From positions 1 through 23,718 of IMG/VR virus record IMGVR_UViG_3300006735_000264: DNA of 23,718 bases. One strand, given 5' to 3'. Origin of the DNA: a virus. Below the pieces are notes generated by a model, which did no database searches, was not told the origin of the DNA, and saw only the letters and a list, made by a program, of their open reading frames with translations. Numbering within the stretch: the first letter of the stretch is position 1; every line of letters starts with the position of its first letter. Below, one piece after another: positions 8,158-16,747 of this stretch. The translations under genes were made by a program, and so were the position numbers.

Positions 8158-8499
8158 TCAGTACATCTCCTTGACTTCTCTTGTTTGCTCGGCCATCTCA
8201 TGGATTTCCGACCAACTTAGATTGTGTATCTCCGCGTTGCTGTACTCATTGTTATCAGACTTGATGACAGCACTAGCATCGTCGACTGGTAAATCACCAC
8301 GAAGTGGGTCGTAACCAACATCGATGCTTAGGGGAGTTCGTGCAGTGACATATCCTGCTTTCTTCAATAGCGCAGCAGGGGATTCGACTACTCTCTTCAA
8401 TGCAGCATTCTCTGCTTTTAGAATCTGAACTTCATTGTCGATGCTCTCCATCTTGGTGATGAGAGTATTCATCAGTCTCTCTGCGCCGTCTTCTGACAT
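8158..8499 (-). CDS. Small coiled-coil protein with scaffold-like C-terminal motif
   Basis: A 113-residue protein starting MSEDGAERLMNTLITKMESI. The ATG at 8497-8499 is favoured because GGGTGAG lies eight bases upstream; a GTG at 8508 overlapping the previous stop is the alternative. Residues 8-45 are a heptad-like coiled coil (IDNEVQILKAENAALKRVV). A Pro-containing linker follows, and residues 90-105 read EIHNLSWSEIHEMAEQ. The core SWSEIH is nearly identical to SWSEVH at the C terminus of the protease-scaffold protein, and both proteins have coiled coil, linker and motif in the same order. This suggests a common capsid- or portal-binding tail and a role as auxiliary scaffold. The similarity is seen; the function is inferred. 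Confidence 0.7.
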   Translation of the reverse strand: MSEDGAERLMNTLITKMESIDNEVQILKAENAALKRVVESPAALLKKAGYVTARTPLSIDVGYDPLRGDLPVDDASAVIKSDNNEYSNAEIHNLSWSEIHEMAEQTREVKEMY

Positions 8500-8504
8500 T
8501 GGTT

Positions 8505-8909
8505 TCACTCACCCGGTCCGACATACCTACCGAATGTGCTTCGGGCTTTCTGCATTCGTGAGTTTCTAGCCTTCATGACTGTGCCCGGAAGTTGGATGCT
8601 TCGATTAGATGGGTCGAAGCCTGAGCCTGTATCGCTGTAAGAAGCAGTTGGGACACCATTCGCATAGACGGTCAGAGGGTCAGATGCGGCTACCTCTGCT
8701 TTCCTGATTGCAAATACAAGGTCTTCCTCTAGGTAGGAACTGAGTTTCTTTATCTCAGATAGGTGCATTCTTGCAGCCTCTGGTTCATTCGCTTCGATAG
8801 CCTTTGCAAAGGCCTCGTTATGTACATTCATTTTTCTTGCCATAGGGTGCATCTTGAGTAAGTCCATGGTAATCTCGCCCTGCTCGTAGGCGTCACGACT
8901 TTTAATCAT
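8505..8909 (-). CDS. Conserved-position head protein of unknown function, after portal
   Basis: A 134-residue protein with its ATG overlapping the portal stop (GCATGA), so translation is probably coupled. Residues 25-70 are helical (EAFAKAIEANEPEAARMHLS and following). The middle reads PLTVYANGVPTASYSDTGSG, a loop-rich stretch, and the C terminus is basic with many Arg, Lys and Ser. There is no Cys, membrane segment or known motif. Its position directly after the portal suggests a head-assembly role, but no family is recognised. Confidence 0.65.
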   Translation of the reverse strand: MIKSRDAYEQGEITMDLLKMHPMARKMNVHNEAFAKAIEANEPEAARMHLSEIKKLSSYLEEDLVFAIRKAEVAASDPLTVYANGVPTASYSDTGSGFDPSNRSIQLPGTVMKARNSRMQKARSTFGRYVGPGE

Positions 8910-10675
8910 GCACCCCGAAACCGTCTCGCATTCATTAAAGCACGACTATTTTGCTGCGGTTGGGACGGTTCTGCGCCTCGCTGTTGAACTGAGGATATAG
9001 GAGAGCCAGAGCCACCTACGGTTCGACGTTGTGGAGCGGCTGGTCCTCTCGGTGTTCTCATGCCTACACCCTCGCCTCCGGGCTGAGATGGTGGCATCAT
9101 CTGCCTCATCATGTTAGGTGGGATTTGTTGATTCAAGCCAGTTGCTCCGATTGGACCTCCTTGTTGCTGCGGAGGCATTTGACCCGGCGGCATACCCATA
9201 CCACCCATAGGCGGACCACCCGGTGGCATCATGCCTTGTTGCATGGCTTCTTCGGGTTGTAATTTTCTGTAAGAGAATCTGATGTCCCTATCTCCTTCTT
9301 CCAAGAGTTCAGGTTTGTAACCGAGCATCTGCATCCTCTGGGCGAGGTTGACTTCCATCTCATCTCTTCTGAGTCTGGTTATTTCGTCTTCCTCTTCGTT
9401 TGGATAGAGTGTAATCTTATAATCGGTTATTCCCATCTCTCTTAGCATTCTTGGGAATAGTATGTCTGTGTATACCTTCTGACCGAACTCGACTGCTCTG
9501 TTGGTGACGAGTATCTGCATACCTTCATTACCAAGCCCACCGCTTTTCCCACTGTCGACCATGAAGATACTACTAACGCCGTAGTATGCGGCTATCCTGT
9601 TTCTAATTTCATCTCTAACAGCGGTATACTGCATCTCTTCCAATGTGTCCATGAACTTGACCCAGTTCACCCCACCTCTACCTGTCTGACTCTCAATACC
9701 CACTTTGGGAATGTAATGAGGGTCTCTCTCCATCTTCTCATCAACTGATTTCCAGAAGGATTTCATCGATTCTAAATTATCAGTAGTAACTGAGATTATT
9801 CCTTTCGGGCTTCTTCTCTTTTGATATGCAGTGTACATGTAGTTATCCATCGCTGTCAGGGTCATCGCTTGACGCCACATGGTATTGACAGGACTTCTAC
9901 CGTAGAGTTTGCTTGGGGAATATTTGCTAATATGAAGGACTTCTCCTTCTAGGTAGTACTGAGTTTTTCCACTACCAGCCATATTGGCATAATGAGCATC
10001 TTGCATTTGATTACCACATACAGTGCACTTATTCTCCTGTCCGGGGTATGCGATTTGGTCTCTATGTATAGGACATACTTTGTATCTACCACCTCTAACA
10101 CCTCTTTTATCAGATATGATTCTCATGAAGATAGGGTCACCTCGTATTACTTCCCTGATTCTATAATGCTGCATCTCACCTGAGTCAGGGTCGATGTAGT
10201 AGTCCTTGACAAGTATGAGGAATGCGTCATCGACGACATTCAAGTCCTTTTCCAACTCGAACATGACCTGCATGAAACTCTGCTCCATCGAGTTCTCACC
10301 CTTCAACAACCACTTTGCATAGGTTGTCTGGGTAGGGTCAGGACCTCTCACCTCTCCACCACAATGCTCGCATTGGTCTAAGTCGTAATGATAATCCTCA
10401 TCACATGCATCGCATCTCTTCTGGAACTTCTTCTCCCAGTAGTACCCTCTTCTGAATATCTCCTGTTGAAGTTTTGAGATGACGGTTCTAAGGATGAGGT
10501 TCTCATGGGACACCGCGTATAACGCGGGTATGGTGATACCTTGAGCAAGAACTGGTTCTTGTATGCCAGTTGTGTACAAAGGCATCTGTGGTTCAGGGGT
10601 TGAACGAACCTTGAATGGACCTCTTATAGCATCTATAAAACGGCCTACTGGGCCTCTTTCTGCATCATCTGCCAT
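8906..10675 (-). CDS. Portal protein with two embedded zinc-binding modules
   Basis: A 589-residue portal, the dodecameric ring at one capsid vertex through which DNA enters and leaves. I start at ATG 10673-10675, which overlaps the upstream stop as TGATG and has AGGAGG seven to eight bases before it. Portal hallmarks are LILRTVISKLQQEIFRRG near residue 60, SKYSPSKLYGRSPVNTMWRQ near 250-270, the helical stretch EMQYTAVRDEIRNRIAAYYG at 347-366, and a Pro/Gln/Gly-rich tail after 480. Unusually there are two Cys modules: Cys88, Cys91, Cys102 and Cys105 (RCDACDEDY and QCEHCGG) and Cys201, His204, Cys217 and Cys220 (VCPIHRD and KCTVCG). It lies after the terminase, as in most tailed viruses. Confidence 0.87.
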   Translation of the reverse strand: MADDAERGPVGRFIDAIRGPFKVRSTPEPQMPLYTTGIQEPVLAQGITIPALYAVSHENLILRTVISKLQQEIFRRGYYWEKKFQKRCDACDEDYHYDLDQCEHCGGEVRGPDPTQTTYAKWLLKGENSMEQSFMQVMFELEKDLNVVDDAFLILVKDYYIDPDSGEMQHYRIREVIRGDPIFMRIISDKRGVRGGRYKVCPIHRDQIAYPGQENKCTVCGNQMQDAHYANMAGSGKTQYYLEGEVLHISKYSPSKLYGRSPVNTMWRQAMTLTAMDNYMYTAYQKRRSPKGIISVTTDNLESMKSFWKSVDEKMERDPHYIPKVGIESQTGRGGVNWVKFMDTLEEMQYTAVRDEIRNRIAAYYGVSSIFMVDSGKSGGLGNEGMQILVTNRAVEFGQKVYTDILFPRMLREMGITDYKITLYPNEEEDEITRLRRDEMEVNLAQRMQMLGYKPELLEEGDRDIRFSYRKLQPEEAMQQGMMPPGGPPMGGMGMPPGQMPPQQQGGPIGATGLNQQIPPNMMRQMMPPSQPGGEGVGMRTPRGPAAPQRRTVGGSGSPISSVQQRGAEPSQPQQNSRALMNARRFRGA

Positions 10676-11817
10676 CACAATCCCTCCTGCCACTTAGCAA
10701 CGTCATCGGCGCTCACGCCCCACTCTGCGAGTAGGGTCTGGCTCTTTGCCTTGTCGTCGCTCCAATTGGAATACCTAACTACTCTTTTGAGTTCTTCCTT
10801 CCTCATAGAATCACCTTCTTCTATGAAAGCAAGTACTGCTTTTGCCTGTGTTTTCTTCATTTGAAGATGAGGCATAATCTTGTCGAGTAATTTTTTGATA
10901 TCTCCTTTGGAATAGAACTGTAGCCTGTGTTGACTTCTCTGACTGTTCTTGTACACCTTCTGGTCTAGTTGCAGAACACCGCAATCCAGAACTTTCCTCA
11001 GTTCCTCACAGTGTAGTCTGCCTCTTGTCCCAGTGGCAATGAACCCTGCTCTAGGCTCTCCTCTTTTGGTAATGGTGATGTAACCATCAGCATCGAGAAA
11101 TCCAGCAGCATATGCATATGGGTCTTTCAGAATCAAGCCATCTTTGTCCATCTTCACGAAAGTTCCCCTCTTTGCTCCATTTACTATATCCACTTCCTCA
11201 CCATAGAGGGATAATAACTTAGATAGTTTATTTGCAGTGAGACCGGGCATTTTCTCCACGTTGTCAGATTCAAAAAGCGCTCTAGCACTCATAGGCCCAT
11301 TCATCTTCAAGAGATTAGAGCATTTGGATATGATTTCCTGCTCTTTGTCCGTGAGTCTAGTCATTTGAGATAAGGTGGTTTTCCATATCTTTCTTGCATC
11401 TTTCTTCATATTCATGGAGTCTACCCATGCCATTCTCTCATCATCTCCCCATACTTCCTCATGGTCTGCGAGCATCTTGAGAGTCTCATCTCCCTTCTTC
11501 CATAGTCTACATGCTTTGATGAGGCTGACCTTTCTCGAGTCTGCGAACTTTCTGAGTGACTTGAGACTCTTATCTGATAAATCGAAGTTCTTTATCACGC
11601 CCATGTAGTCTTCAGCCCAGTCAATCTCACTGAGAGTCATCTGAACCTCCATTGACTTGAGTGTTCTAACATCCTCAATCAGGGCATCAATGTCATGCTT
11701 CTCGTTCTTGTTGTGTCTTCTCGCTTTGCGTAACCTGTGAACAACATCAGTAGCACTGATACCGAGATTGTCTTCAAACCACCCCTCGCCGTTCTTGGAG
11801 AAGTTGTTCATTTCCAT
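10675..11817 (-). CDS. Two-domain protein with LAGLIDADG motif, between terminase and portal
   Basis: A 380-residue protein with ATG at 11815-11817 and AGGA close upstream. Residues 1-150 are helical and charged with no recognised family. Residues 155-230 look like a winged-helix segment (LTDKEQEIISKCSNLL, then GLTANKLSKLLSLYGEEVD). Residues 234-335 contain one LAGLIDADG-type motif, AYAAGFLDADGYITI, with acidic Asp242 and Asp244, then the core HRLQFYSKGDIKKLLDKIMP. LAGLIDADG domains occur in homing endonucleases and in proteins that use the fold only to bind DNA. A single motif implies a dimer if it is a nuclease. The gene shares the operon, is spaced like its neighbours and overlaps the portal start, so it looks settled rather than freshly inserted. 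It may act in packaging or as a mobile-type nuclease. Confidence 0.7.
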   Translation of the reverse strand: MEMNNFSKNGEGWFEDNLGISATDVVHRLRKARRHNKNEKHDIDALIEDVRTLKSMEVQMTLSEIDWAEDYMGVIKNFDLSDKSLKSLRKFADSRKVSLIKACRLWKKGDETLKMLADHEEVWGDDERMAWVDSMNMKKDARKIWKTTLSQMTRLTDKEQEIISKCSNLLKMNGPMSARALFESDNVEKMPGLTANKLSKLLSLYGEEVDIVNGAKRGTFVKMDKDGLILKDPYAYAAGFLDADGYITITKRGEPRAGFIATGTRGRLHCEELRKVLDCGVLQLDQKVYKNSQRSQHRLQFYSKGDIKKLLDKIMPHLQMKKTQAKAVLAFIEEGDSMRKEELKRVVRYSNWSDDKAKSQTLLAEWGVSADDVAKWQEGL

Positions 11818-11862
11818 ACCGTCCTATTTTCGTTCTCATCTTTTATGTAAGTTGTATTCATA

Positions 11863-13323
11863 CTAAACACCCATCCATGAGGGGACTTTACGTCCTCCTC
11901 TAAACCAGTCGTCGAAGCCCGGCATATAATCATCGAGGAGCATTACTGAGCCCTTGAACTCTTTTGACGCCCAATTAGCAAGTGCTATACTTACTGCCAA
12001 GTCATCATGCACACCAACACTCTCCAATTTTCCATTCTTCTGCATTCCGAATCTGTTGAGTTCTTGCATAACTTGGTTAGTGTAGTTCCTGCTTCTCTCA
12101 TCACCGTAGGGTAATTTGATTTGTCCTTGCTCGAATGCCAATAATAAAGACATGAACAGAGACTCCTTCTTAGTTCGTGTGGTCATGAATACTCTAATCG
12201 GCATATCAGAAGCCATTTCTCTCATTTCCTGCTCAAGCATTCTCTGAAAATTGTTACCCTCAAGTTCAATCAAATCAGGCTTGAATCTACTATTGAGCAT
12301 CACCATCATTCGCTTCTGTGCCATAGAGGACATGCCTCTCTCATGTACGACATGAACTATCTCCTTGATATCGCTATCAGGTTTGATTCTCATGACGGTC
12401 ATTGCCGTAAAGTCAGCGTTCTTGTCAGATGCGATAGCAGGGTCATGACCGATGAAGTGCTGTCCGAAGACACCATCCGCTTCACCTTCCTCGTTGTAGT
12501 AGGTCTCGGCCCTGTCGATAAGAGTCAATTTAGTGTCTTTCGCATTCTCGAGAATATCCATAGGGAACATACTCGCAACATCGTGAATGGGCTCACACAG
12601 ATACTCACGGCTGAATTGTATTGCAGGCATCGATAGCCTTCTTTGATTCAGTGACTCTAAGTCCCACCTACCCGGCCATAGTGCCTCTCCTTTCTCGTTT
12701 ATCGCAGGATATGTCTCGACTCTGAATGTCTCCTTCTGCTCTAACTCCGCGTATAGGTCGTTGTAACTGAATGGCGTTCCGACCATCATCAGTTTGCTGC
12801 TGTGGTGGAGAACAGGGAGAAGGACACCGTAGAACCAGTCAGCGGTCTTGGCTAACTCAGTAGATGTAGTACCCCAGAGAATATCGTCACATACGACTAT
12901 GTCAGGGTGGAATCCACGAGTAGCACCACCGACCGACTTAGCCATCAGACGAGAACCGTTTGTGAAGTTGAAGTAGGACTTTGCCCATCTATCGCTGTCA
13001 TCCTTTAGATGTCTCAAGATAGGTGTGCCCTCGACTAGGTTTCTGATGAAACGCATATGCTCGAGCGTCTGTTCTAGGGAATGTGAGAATATCATGATGT
13101 GGGTATTGGGCTTGAACGCGGCAATCCAGAGTGCATATGACATGAAGAAGACGGACTTGCCGTGGTCACGAGATGCCTTGACGCAGTAGTACTGATGATT
13201 CGCAAGCCCATCGTGCCATGATTTGTGGTGGTCGTTGTACATGAACTCGAGCAACTCAGTGAAGAAGTACTCGAACGATTTTTTCGCCATTTCCCTGTCC
13301 ATGTTGAGGATGAACTCCTCCAT
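11863..13323 (-). CDS. terL: Terminase large subunit (DNA-packaging ATPase and nuclease)
   Basis: A 486-residue packaging motor that docks on the portal, pumps DNA with ATP and cuts genome ends. ATPase motifs: Walker A variant ASRDHGKS at residues 50-57, Walker B DIVVCDD at 141-147, and GTPF at 182-185 as the coupling motif. The C-terminal RNase H-like nuclease shows GHDPA with Asp294, IELEGNN with Glu353/Glu355, and GVHDDLAVS with Asp440/Asp441 as the metal-binding acidic residues. The length is normal and all key residues are present. The ATG at 13321-13323 has AAGGAG three bases before it. It is followed by the LAGLIDADG protein and the portal. The small-subunit candidate lies about 5 kb upstream, an unusual separation. 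Confidence 0.93.
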   Translation of the reverse strand: MEEFILNMDREMAKKSFEYFFTELLEFMYNDHHKSWHDGLANHQYYCVKASRDHGKSVFFMSYALWIAAFKPNTHIMIFSHSLEQTLEHMRFIRNLVEGTPILRHLKDDSDRWAKSYFNFTNGSRLMAKSVGGATRGFHPDIVVCDDILWGTTSTELAKTADWFYGVLLPVLHHSSKLMMVGTPFSYNDLYAELEQKETFRVETYPAINEKGEALWPGRWDLESLNQRRLSMPAIQFSREYLCEPIHDVASMFPMDILENAKDTKLTLIDRAETYYNEEGEADGVFGQHFIGHDPAIASDKNADFTAMTVMRIKPDSDIKEIVHVVHERGMSSMAQKRMMVMLNSRFKPDLIELEGNNFQRMLEQEMREMASDMPIRVFMTTRTKKESLFMSLLLAFEQGQIKLPYGDERSRNYTNQVMQELNRFGMQKNGKLESVGVHDDLAVSIALANWASKEFKGSVMLLDDYMPGFDDWFRGGRKVPSWMGV

Positions 13324-13345
13324 GTTCTCCTTCTCGGAAATGATA

Positions 13346-14455
13346 TCACGCTCCGAATCCTAGGAGGTTCTGCTGATTCATGTCCTCAGCGAGTTTCTTC
13401 CTTTGCTCTTCCTGCATCTCCTCTTGCTTCTCTTTTTCCTTATCCATACGTTCTTTCTGCTCTTCCATCTGTTCGTCTTGTTGCTCTTGTAGGTCGGGCA
13501 ATGAACTATCTAATCTTCCAGACATTCCCTGTTGCTGTGGATTGCCTCCAAAAGTTGTCTGTGTGCTGTTTTCAGAAGTTAGAGTAGGCCCTCCCATAGT
13601 TGAGACATCAATCGGCGGTCTTGTTCTACCAGCAAGGACATTGTTCGCTCTACCAACACTCATTGGTGTCGCTGGTGCAGTCTGAGGACCGTATGTTCCC
13701 GGTCCATAATGTGCAGTACCCGGTTGTACTCTACCGGCTCTGGTTCTGTTCTGTCTTTCTCGTAGTTCCTGTTCAGCGCCATCGAATAAGTTTCCAAAAC
13801 CTTGGAACTCTGGTCTTTGTGAATATTCTACATTTAGGCCAGCCCTTCCGATTGAGGCTGGAGTCGCTCCTTCCCTCTGTTGCTCTGCTGCTTGTTGTGC
13901 TACTCCCTCTGCTGTTCTGGGTAATATGGGATTTCTTACTAGATTGCTTTCTTCCTGCTGACCTTGATTGGTATCAGCCATGCCTTCTTGAATCTCTCTA
14001 TCAATTTCACCTTGGGGACGTCCTACTTGATTCAGACCTCTCTGAGCGCCATACTGTGCCCCCGCTCTCGTGGCTAATGGTTTCATGAATTGATTTGCAC
14101 CATATGCGCTTGTTGCCATACCAGTAAGACTCGGGGCTTGCCCTTGTATCGAGGAGTCGTAGATGTTCTTCAGACCTGAGCCTAGCATTGCTGCAATACC
14201 GCCGTACTTACCAGCCATCTGTGCAGCGCGAGATGCCCTGCCGCTAATCGCCTCTGATTGTTGCGGTGAATATGACCTTCCACCCATGCTGTTCATTGCC
14301 GCTTGCATACCAGCCTCGTGTGGTGTTATCGGTTTCTCTGGTGTGAGGAACATACCTCCACCCATACCTCCTCCGCCACCACCCATCATGAGTTGGGTTT
14401 GAAGAGGAGAGCCTGCTGGTGCTGCTTCTGCTTTTCTTACTAGTATCCTACCCAT
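13346..14455 (-). CDS. Low-complexity Gly/Gln-rich protein with C-terminal coiled coil
   Basis: A 369-residue protein whose ATG follows a perfect GGAGGTGA and overlaps the previous stop (TGAATG). It begins MGRILVRKAEAAPAGSP, an N-terminal peptide resembling those of two or three other proteins here. A Gly/Met run (residues 24-35) follows. Residues 70-150 hold Ala/Gly-rich helices that could be weakly amphipathic, the middle is Pro/Gln/Gly/Arg-rich, and residues 325-360 form a strongly charged coiled coil rich in Gln, Glu and Lys. It ends NLLGFGA. No enzymatic motif is visible. It is probably a virion or assembly protein of mainly disordered character, directly upstream of the terminase. Confidence 0.7.
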   Translation of the reverse strand: MGRILVRKAEAAPAGSPLQTQLMMGGGGGGMGGGMFLTPEKPITPHEAGMQAAMNSMGGRSYSPQQSEAISGRASRAAQMAGKYGGIAAMLGSGLKNIYDSSIQGQAPSLTGMATSAYGANQFMKPLATRAGAQYGAQRGLNQVGRPQGEIDREIQEGMADTNQGQQEESNLVRNPILPRTAEGVAQQAAEQQREGATPASIGRAGLNVEYSQRPEFQGFGNLFDGAEQELRERQNRTRAGRVQPGTAHYGPGTYGPQTAPATPMSVGRANNVLAGRTRPPIDVSTMGGPTLTSENSTQTTFGGNPQQQGMSGRLDSSLPDLQEQQDEQMEEQKERMDKEKEKQEEMQEEQRKKLAEDMNQQNLLGFGA

Positions 14456-16747
14456 TCACTCACCTCCGAATGCTGTCTTGACGACCTTGACGACTCTGTC
14501 GGTATATCCGTACTTCTTGGTGATTCTGGTCCAGTCTCCCTTCGTGAAGACTATCGTGCGAACATCGATTGGTGCTATGTCCATTTTCTTAGCCATAGTG
14601 GATATGTCAGAGTTTGACTCGACGCTCATCTTCCTCTTCGGTAGGAACTTGAGGACATCCATATCTCTCTTGGCATCATCTATCTGCATCTGCTCGACTG
14701 CTTTCATGAGCCTGTCTTTCGCTACTTCTGGGCTGTCTGACGATTTCATGTAGTCAGTGAGGAATGTCTGGTAGGGGTCAGAGACGTTCTGTTGGAACTG
14801 CTGCATCTGCTGTGGTGAGATTTGCGCTCCCGGTCTGATACTACCAACATCTCTCATGGTCTGCTCGACCTGTGCTGGGCTGGCCTGTGCGAAAGCCTGT
14901 CTCCTCTGCTGGAACGGAGTGAGTCTAGGGTCGGCTGGAATCGGTGGTGCAATTGGTGCTTGTGTTATAACAGGTGGTGGGCCTCTCGATGTTGCAGCCG
15001 TAGAGGCCCTTTGAGGCGCACCTGATATTATCTGTGGATTTCCTCCGACCGGCTCTGCCGAAGCAGCGGGTGCTGCTCTCGATACAGACCTGATGTGGTC
15101 GGGTATTCCCATTAGATTTGGGTCTGACATGAAACCACCGACGAGTCGATTGGAGACAACTGGTGCTAGATTGTTTATCTCCTCCTGTGGTGGGTTTGCT
15201 CTTCTAGGTGTATGTCCTCTGGATATGGAGTTCATGTGAGCGAGGTATTCTATGACCCTCCTGACATTCTCCACATCACCCATCGACTCTTCCGATGTGT
15301 TGAGCGAGAGTCCGTACTGCTCTATCTCTTCAGGTGAGAGGGCATCGTATCTGAAGTTGGAGTTTGCATCTGATGGTTTCTTAGTCTCCCTAGTGCCCGA
15401 CATCAGCATCTTGGCCTTGATTCTAGCCGCTTGCTTCTGTGTGCCGAGAGTTCTCTTTCTTCCAGTGCTCTCATCGACGCTTCCGTATACAGGTGCACCA
15501 TAACCCACGTTTTGCAGGAAGTCCTCTATTTTCTTGTCTGCCTGCTCACCGTACCTGTCTGCATATACATCATGTATCTGCTGTGTGATGTTCCCTTTGC
15601 GATTCGTTCTTCCGAACAACGCATGAAATGCGGGGTACTTTGCCAATTCACCAAACAGATTCATCCTCTCGTTGTCATTTGACAGAAGGTATGCGAGAGG
15701 CGTACCTCTGTATTGCTCTTTCAAATCGGTGAGTTTCATGCTCTGTTTGATTTCAGTTCCGAACTTGCTGGAATCCAGACCTAAGACGTGTTTGATGTGG
15801 TCATTGGCTGATGCCGAGATACCAGCACTACCCGCTGAACGAGTCCTTGGTAGGAAGTATGTGTCAGGTAGATGATGTATGATGTCCCAAGAATACAGGT
15901 CTTTGAATGCCTTCTCATTGATACCCATATCATCGAAGTTCTGTGTGATATGCTGAGGTAATCTATCTCCACCCTTCAGATGACCGGATGGAATGTGATA
16001 TCCACCCGACATCATTCCACCACCTTGTGGATTCTGAATGAAATGAAGATTCTCAGGTCTGATGTAGGGTTTGCCGACGAAGGAGAAGTCCTGCCTCGGA
16101 CTGTCGAAACCAGCGCTCTTCATCGCCTCTTCCAGTTGATTGTGGAAAGGTATCGAGTACGATTCCAAGAAAGTCCCATACCTATGATTCTCACCATGGC
16201 TGTTAGTGGTAGTCGTGACGAGTCTGCCTTCTGGACCATAATTGCCTCTGTTCATGACATCTCTCTGATATGGCCCAGTGACGATTTTTCTCCACATCAT
16301 GTCTTCGACGTTAGGAAGGTGGTTCTTCTCATCTGGATGCGCGACGTTGTATCTCTCTATCGCGCTTTGCACTATCTGCTTCGGGTCACCTTGCATGCCT
16401 CTTTGCTGCATTGCTTCTCCGATTCTTCTAATCACACCATCTATACCGTGTAAGTGCTCACCGCCGGATTCGTCTTTGTAGACTATCTCACCGTGGTTGC
16501 CCCTGACGAACTGACCCGGAATCACCTTACCGACACCGGGTATACCGGTTTCCTGCTCACCATGAGCACCGGTGTGTGCGAATGCTGGTACGTCTGGTTG
16601 GTTCGGGTCATCGTTATGAGCGTCTGCTGGTGGGTATCTCTGAACATGGTATCCACCGCCGAAGAGTGCGAAGTTACCATCACCCTTGATGAGTAAGTCG
16701 CCCATCTTCCTGATTACGTAGGACTTGCGAATGACTCCTACTCTCAA
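14456..16747 (-). CDS. Large His/Gly-rich protein of unknown function, probable virion protein
   Basis: A 763-residue protein. The TTG start at 16745-16747 is supported by GGGGAGGA about eight bases upstream; an ATG at 16703-16705 (MGDLLIKGDGNFALF) is the alternative, with AGGAAG just before it. Residues 40-300 are rich in His, Gly, Asn and Asp and resemble in composition the 1732-residue protein downstream. Residues 320-470 look folded and helical (GTPLAYLLSNDNERMNLFGE). Residues 540-640 are Pro/Ala/Gln-rich. The last 60 residues appear to form a compact domain ending TRITKKYGYTDRVVKVVKTA. No known family is recognised. Its place between the terminase genes suggests an internal or ejected virion protein. 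Confidence 0.7.
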   Translation of the reverse strand: MRVGVIRKSYVIRKMGDLLIKGDGNFALFGGGYHVQRYPPADAHNDDPNQPDVPAFAHTGAHGEQETGIPGVGKVIPGQFVRGNHGEIVYKDESGGEHLHGIDGVIRRIGEAMQQRGMQGDPKQIVQSAIERYNVAHPDEKNHLPNVEDMMWRKIVTGPYQRDVMNRGNYGPEGRLVTTTTNSHGENHRYGTFLESYSIPFHNQLEEAMKSAGFDSPRQDFSFVGKPYIRPENLHFIQNPQGGGMMSGGYHIPSGHLKGGDRLPQHITQNFDDMGINEKAFKDLYSWDIIHHLPDTYFLPRTRSAGSAGISASANDHIKHVLGLDSSKFGTEIKQSMKLTDLKEQYRGTPLAYLLSNDNERMNLFGELAKYPAFHALFGRTNRKGNITQQIHDVYADRYGEQADKKIEDFLQNVGYGAPVYGSVDESTGRKRTLGTQKQAARIKAKMLMSGTRETKKPSDANSNFRYDALSPEEIEQYGLSLNTSEESMGDVENVRRVIEYLAHMNSISRGHTPRRANPPQEEINNLAPVVSNRLVGGFMSDPNLMGIPDHIRSVSRAAPAASAEPVGGNPQIISGAPQRASTAATSRGPPPVITQAPIAPPIPADPRLTPFQQRRQAFAQASPAQVEQTMRDVGSIRPGAQISPQQMQQFQQNVSDPYQTFLTDYMKSSDSPEVAKDRLMKAVEQMQIDDAKRDMDVLKFLPKRKMSVESNSDISTMAKKMDIAPIDVRTIVFTKGDWTRITKKYGYTDRVVKVVKTAFGGE

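Noticed and set aside
8157-8201. Longer N terminus (15 residues) of the 135-residue Cys-rich protein
   Set aside because: It overlaps the upstream gene; the ATG at 8156 directly follows the stop and has GGAG at suitable distance.
10676-10693. Longer N terminus of the portal (MAGGIV)
   Set aside because: The ATG at 10675 has AGGAGG seven to eight bases upstream and a TGATG overlap; the earlier GTG-type start would put that site inside the gene.
11808-11861. 17-residue minus-strand frame between the terminase and LAGLIDADG genes (MNTTYIKDENENRTVWK)
   Set aside because: It starts just after the terminase stop and overlaps the next start, but has no ribosome-binding site and is too short to support as a gene.
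13600-14088. 162-residue plus-strand frame
   Set aside because: It lies fully opposite the Gly/Gln-rich gene, is Leu/Val/Phe-rich as expected from the complement of such codons, and has no operon context.
15980-16453. 157-residue plus-strand frame
   Set aside because: Antisense to the 763-residue gene, which has a good ribosome-binding site and coupled neighbours; no motif in the plus-strand product.
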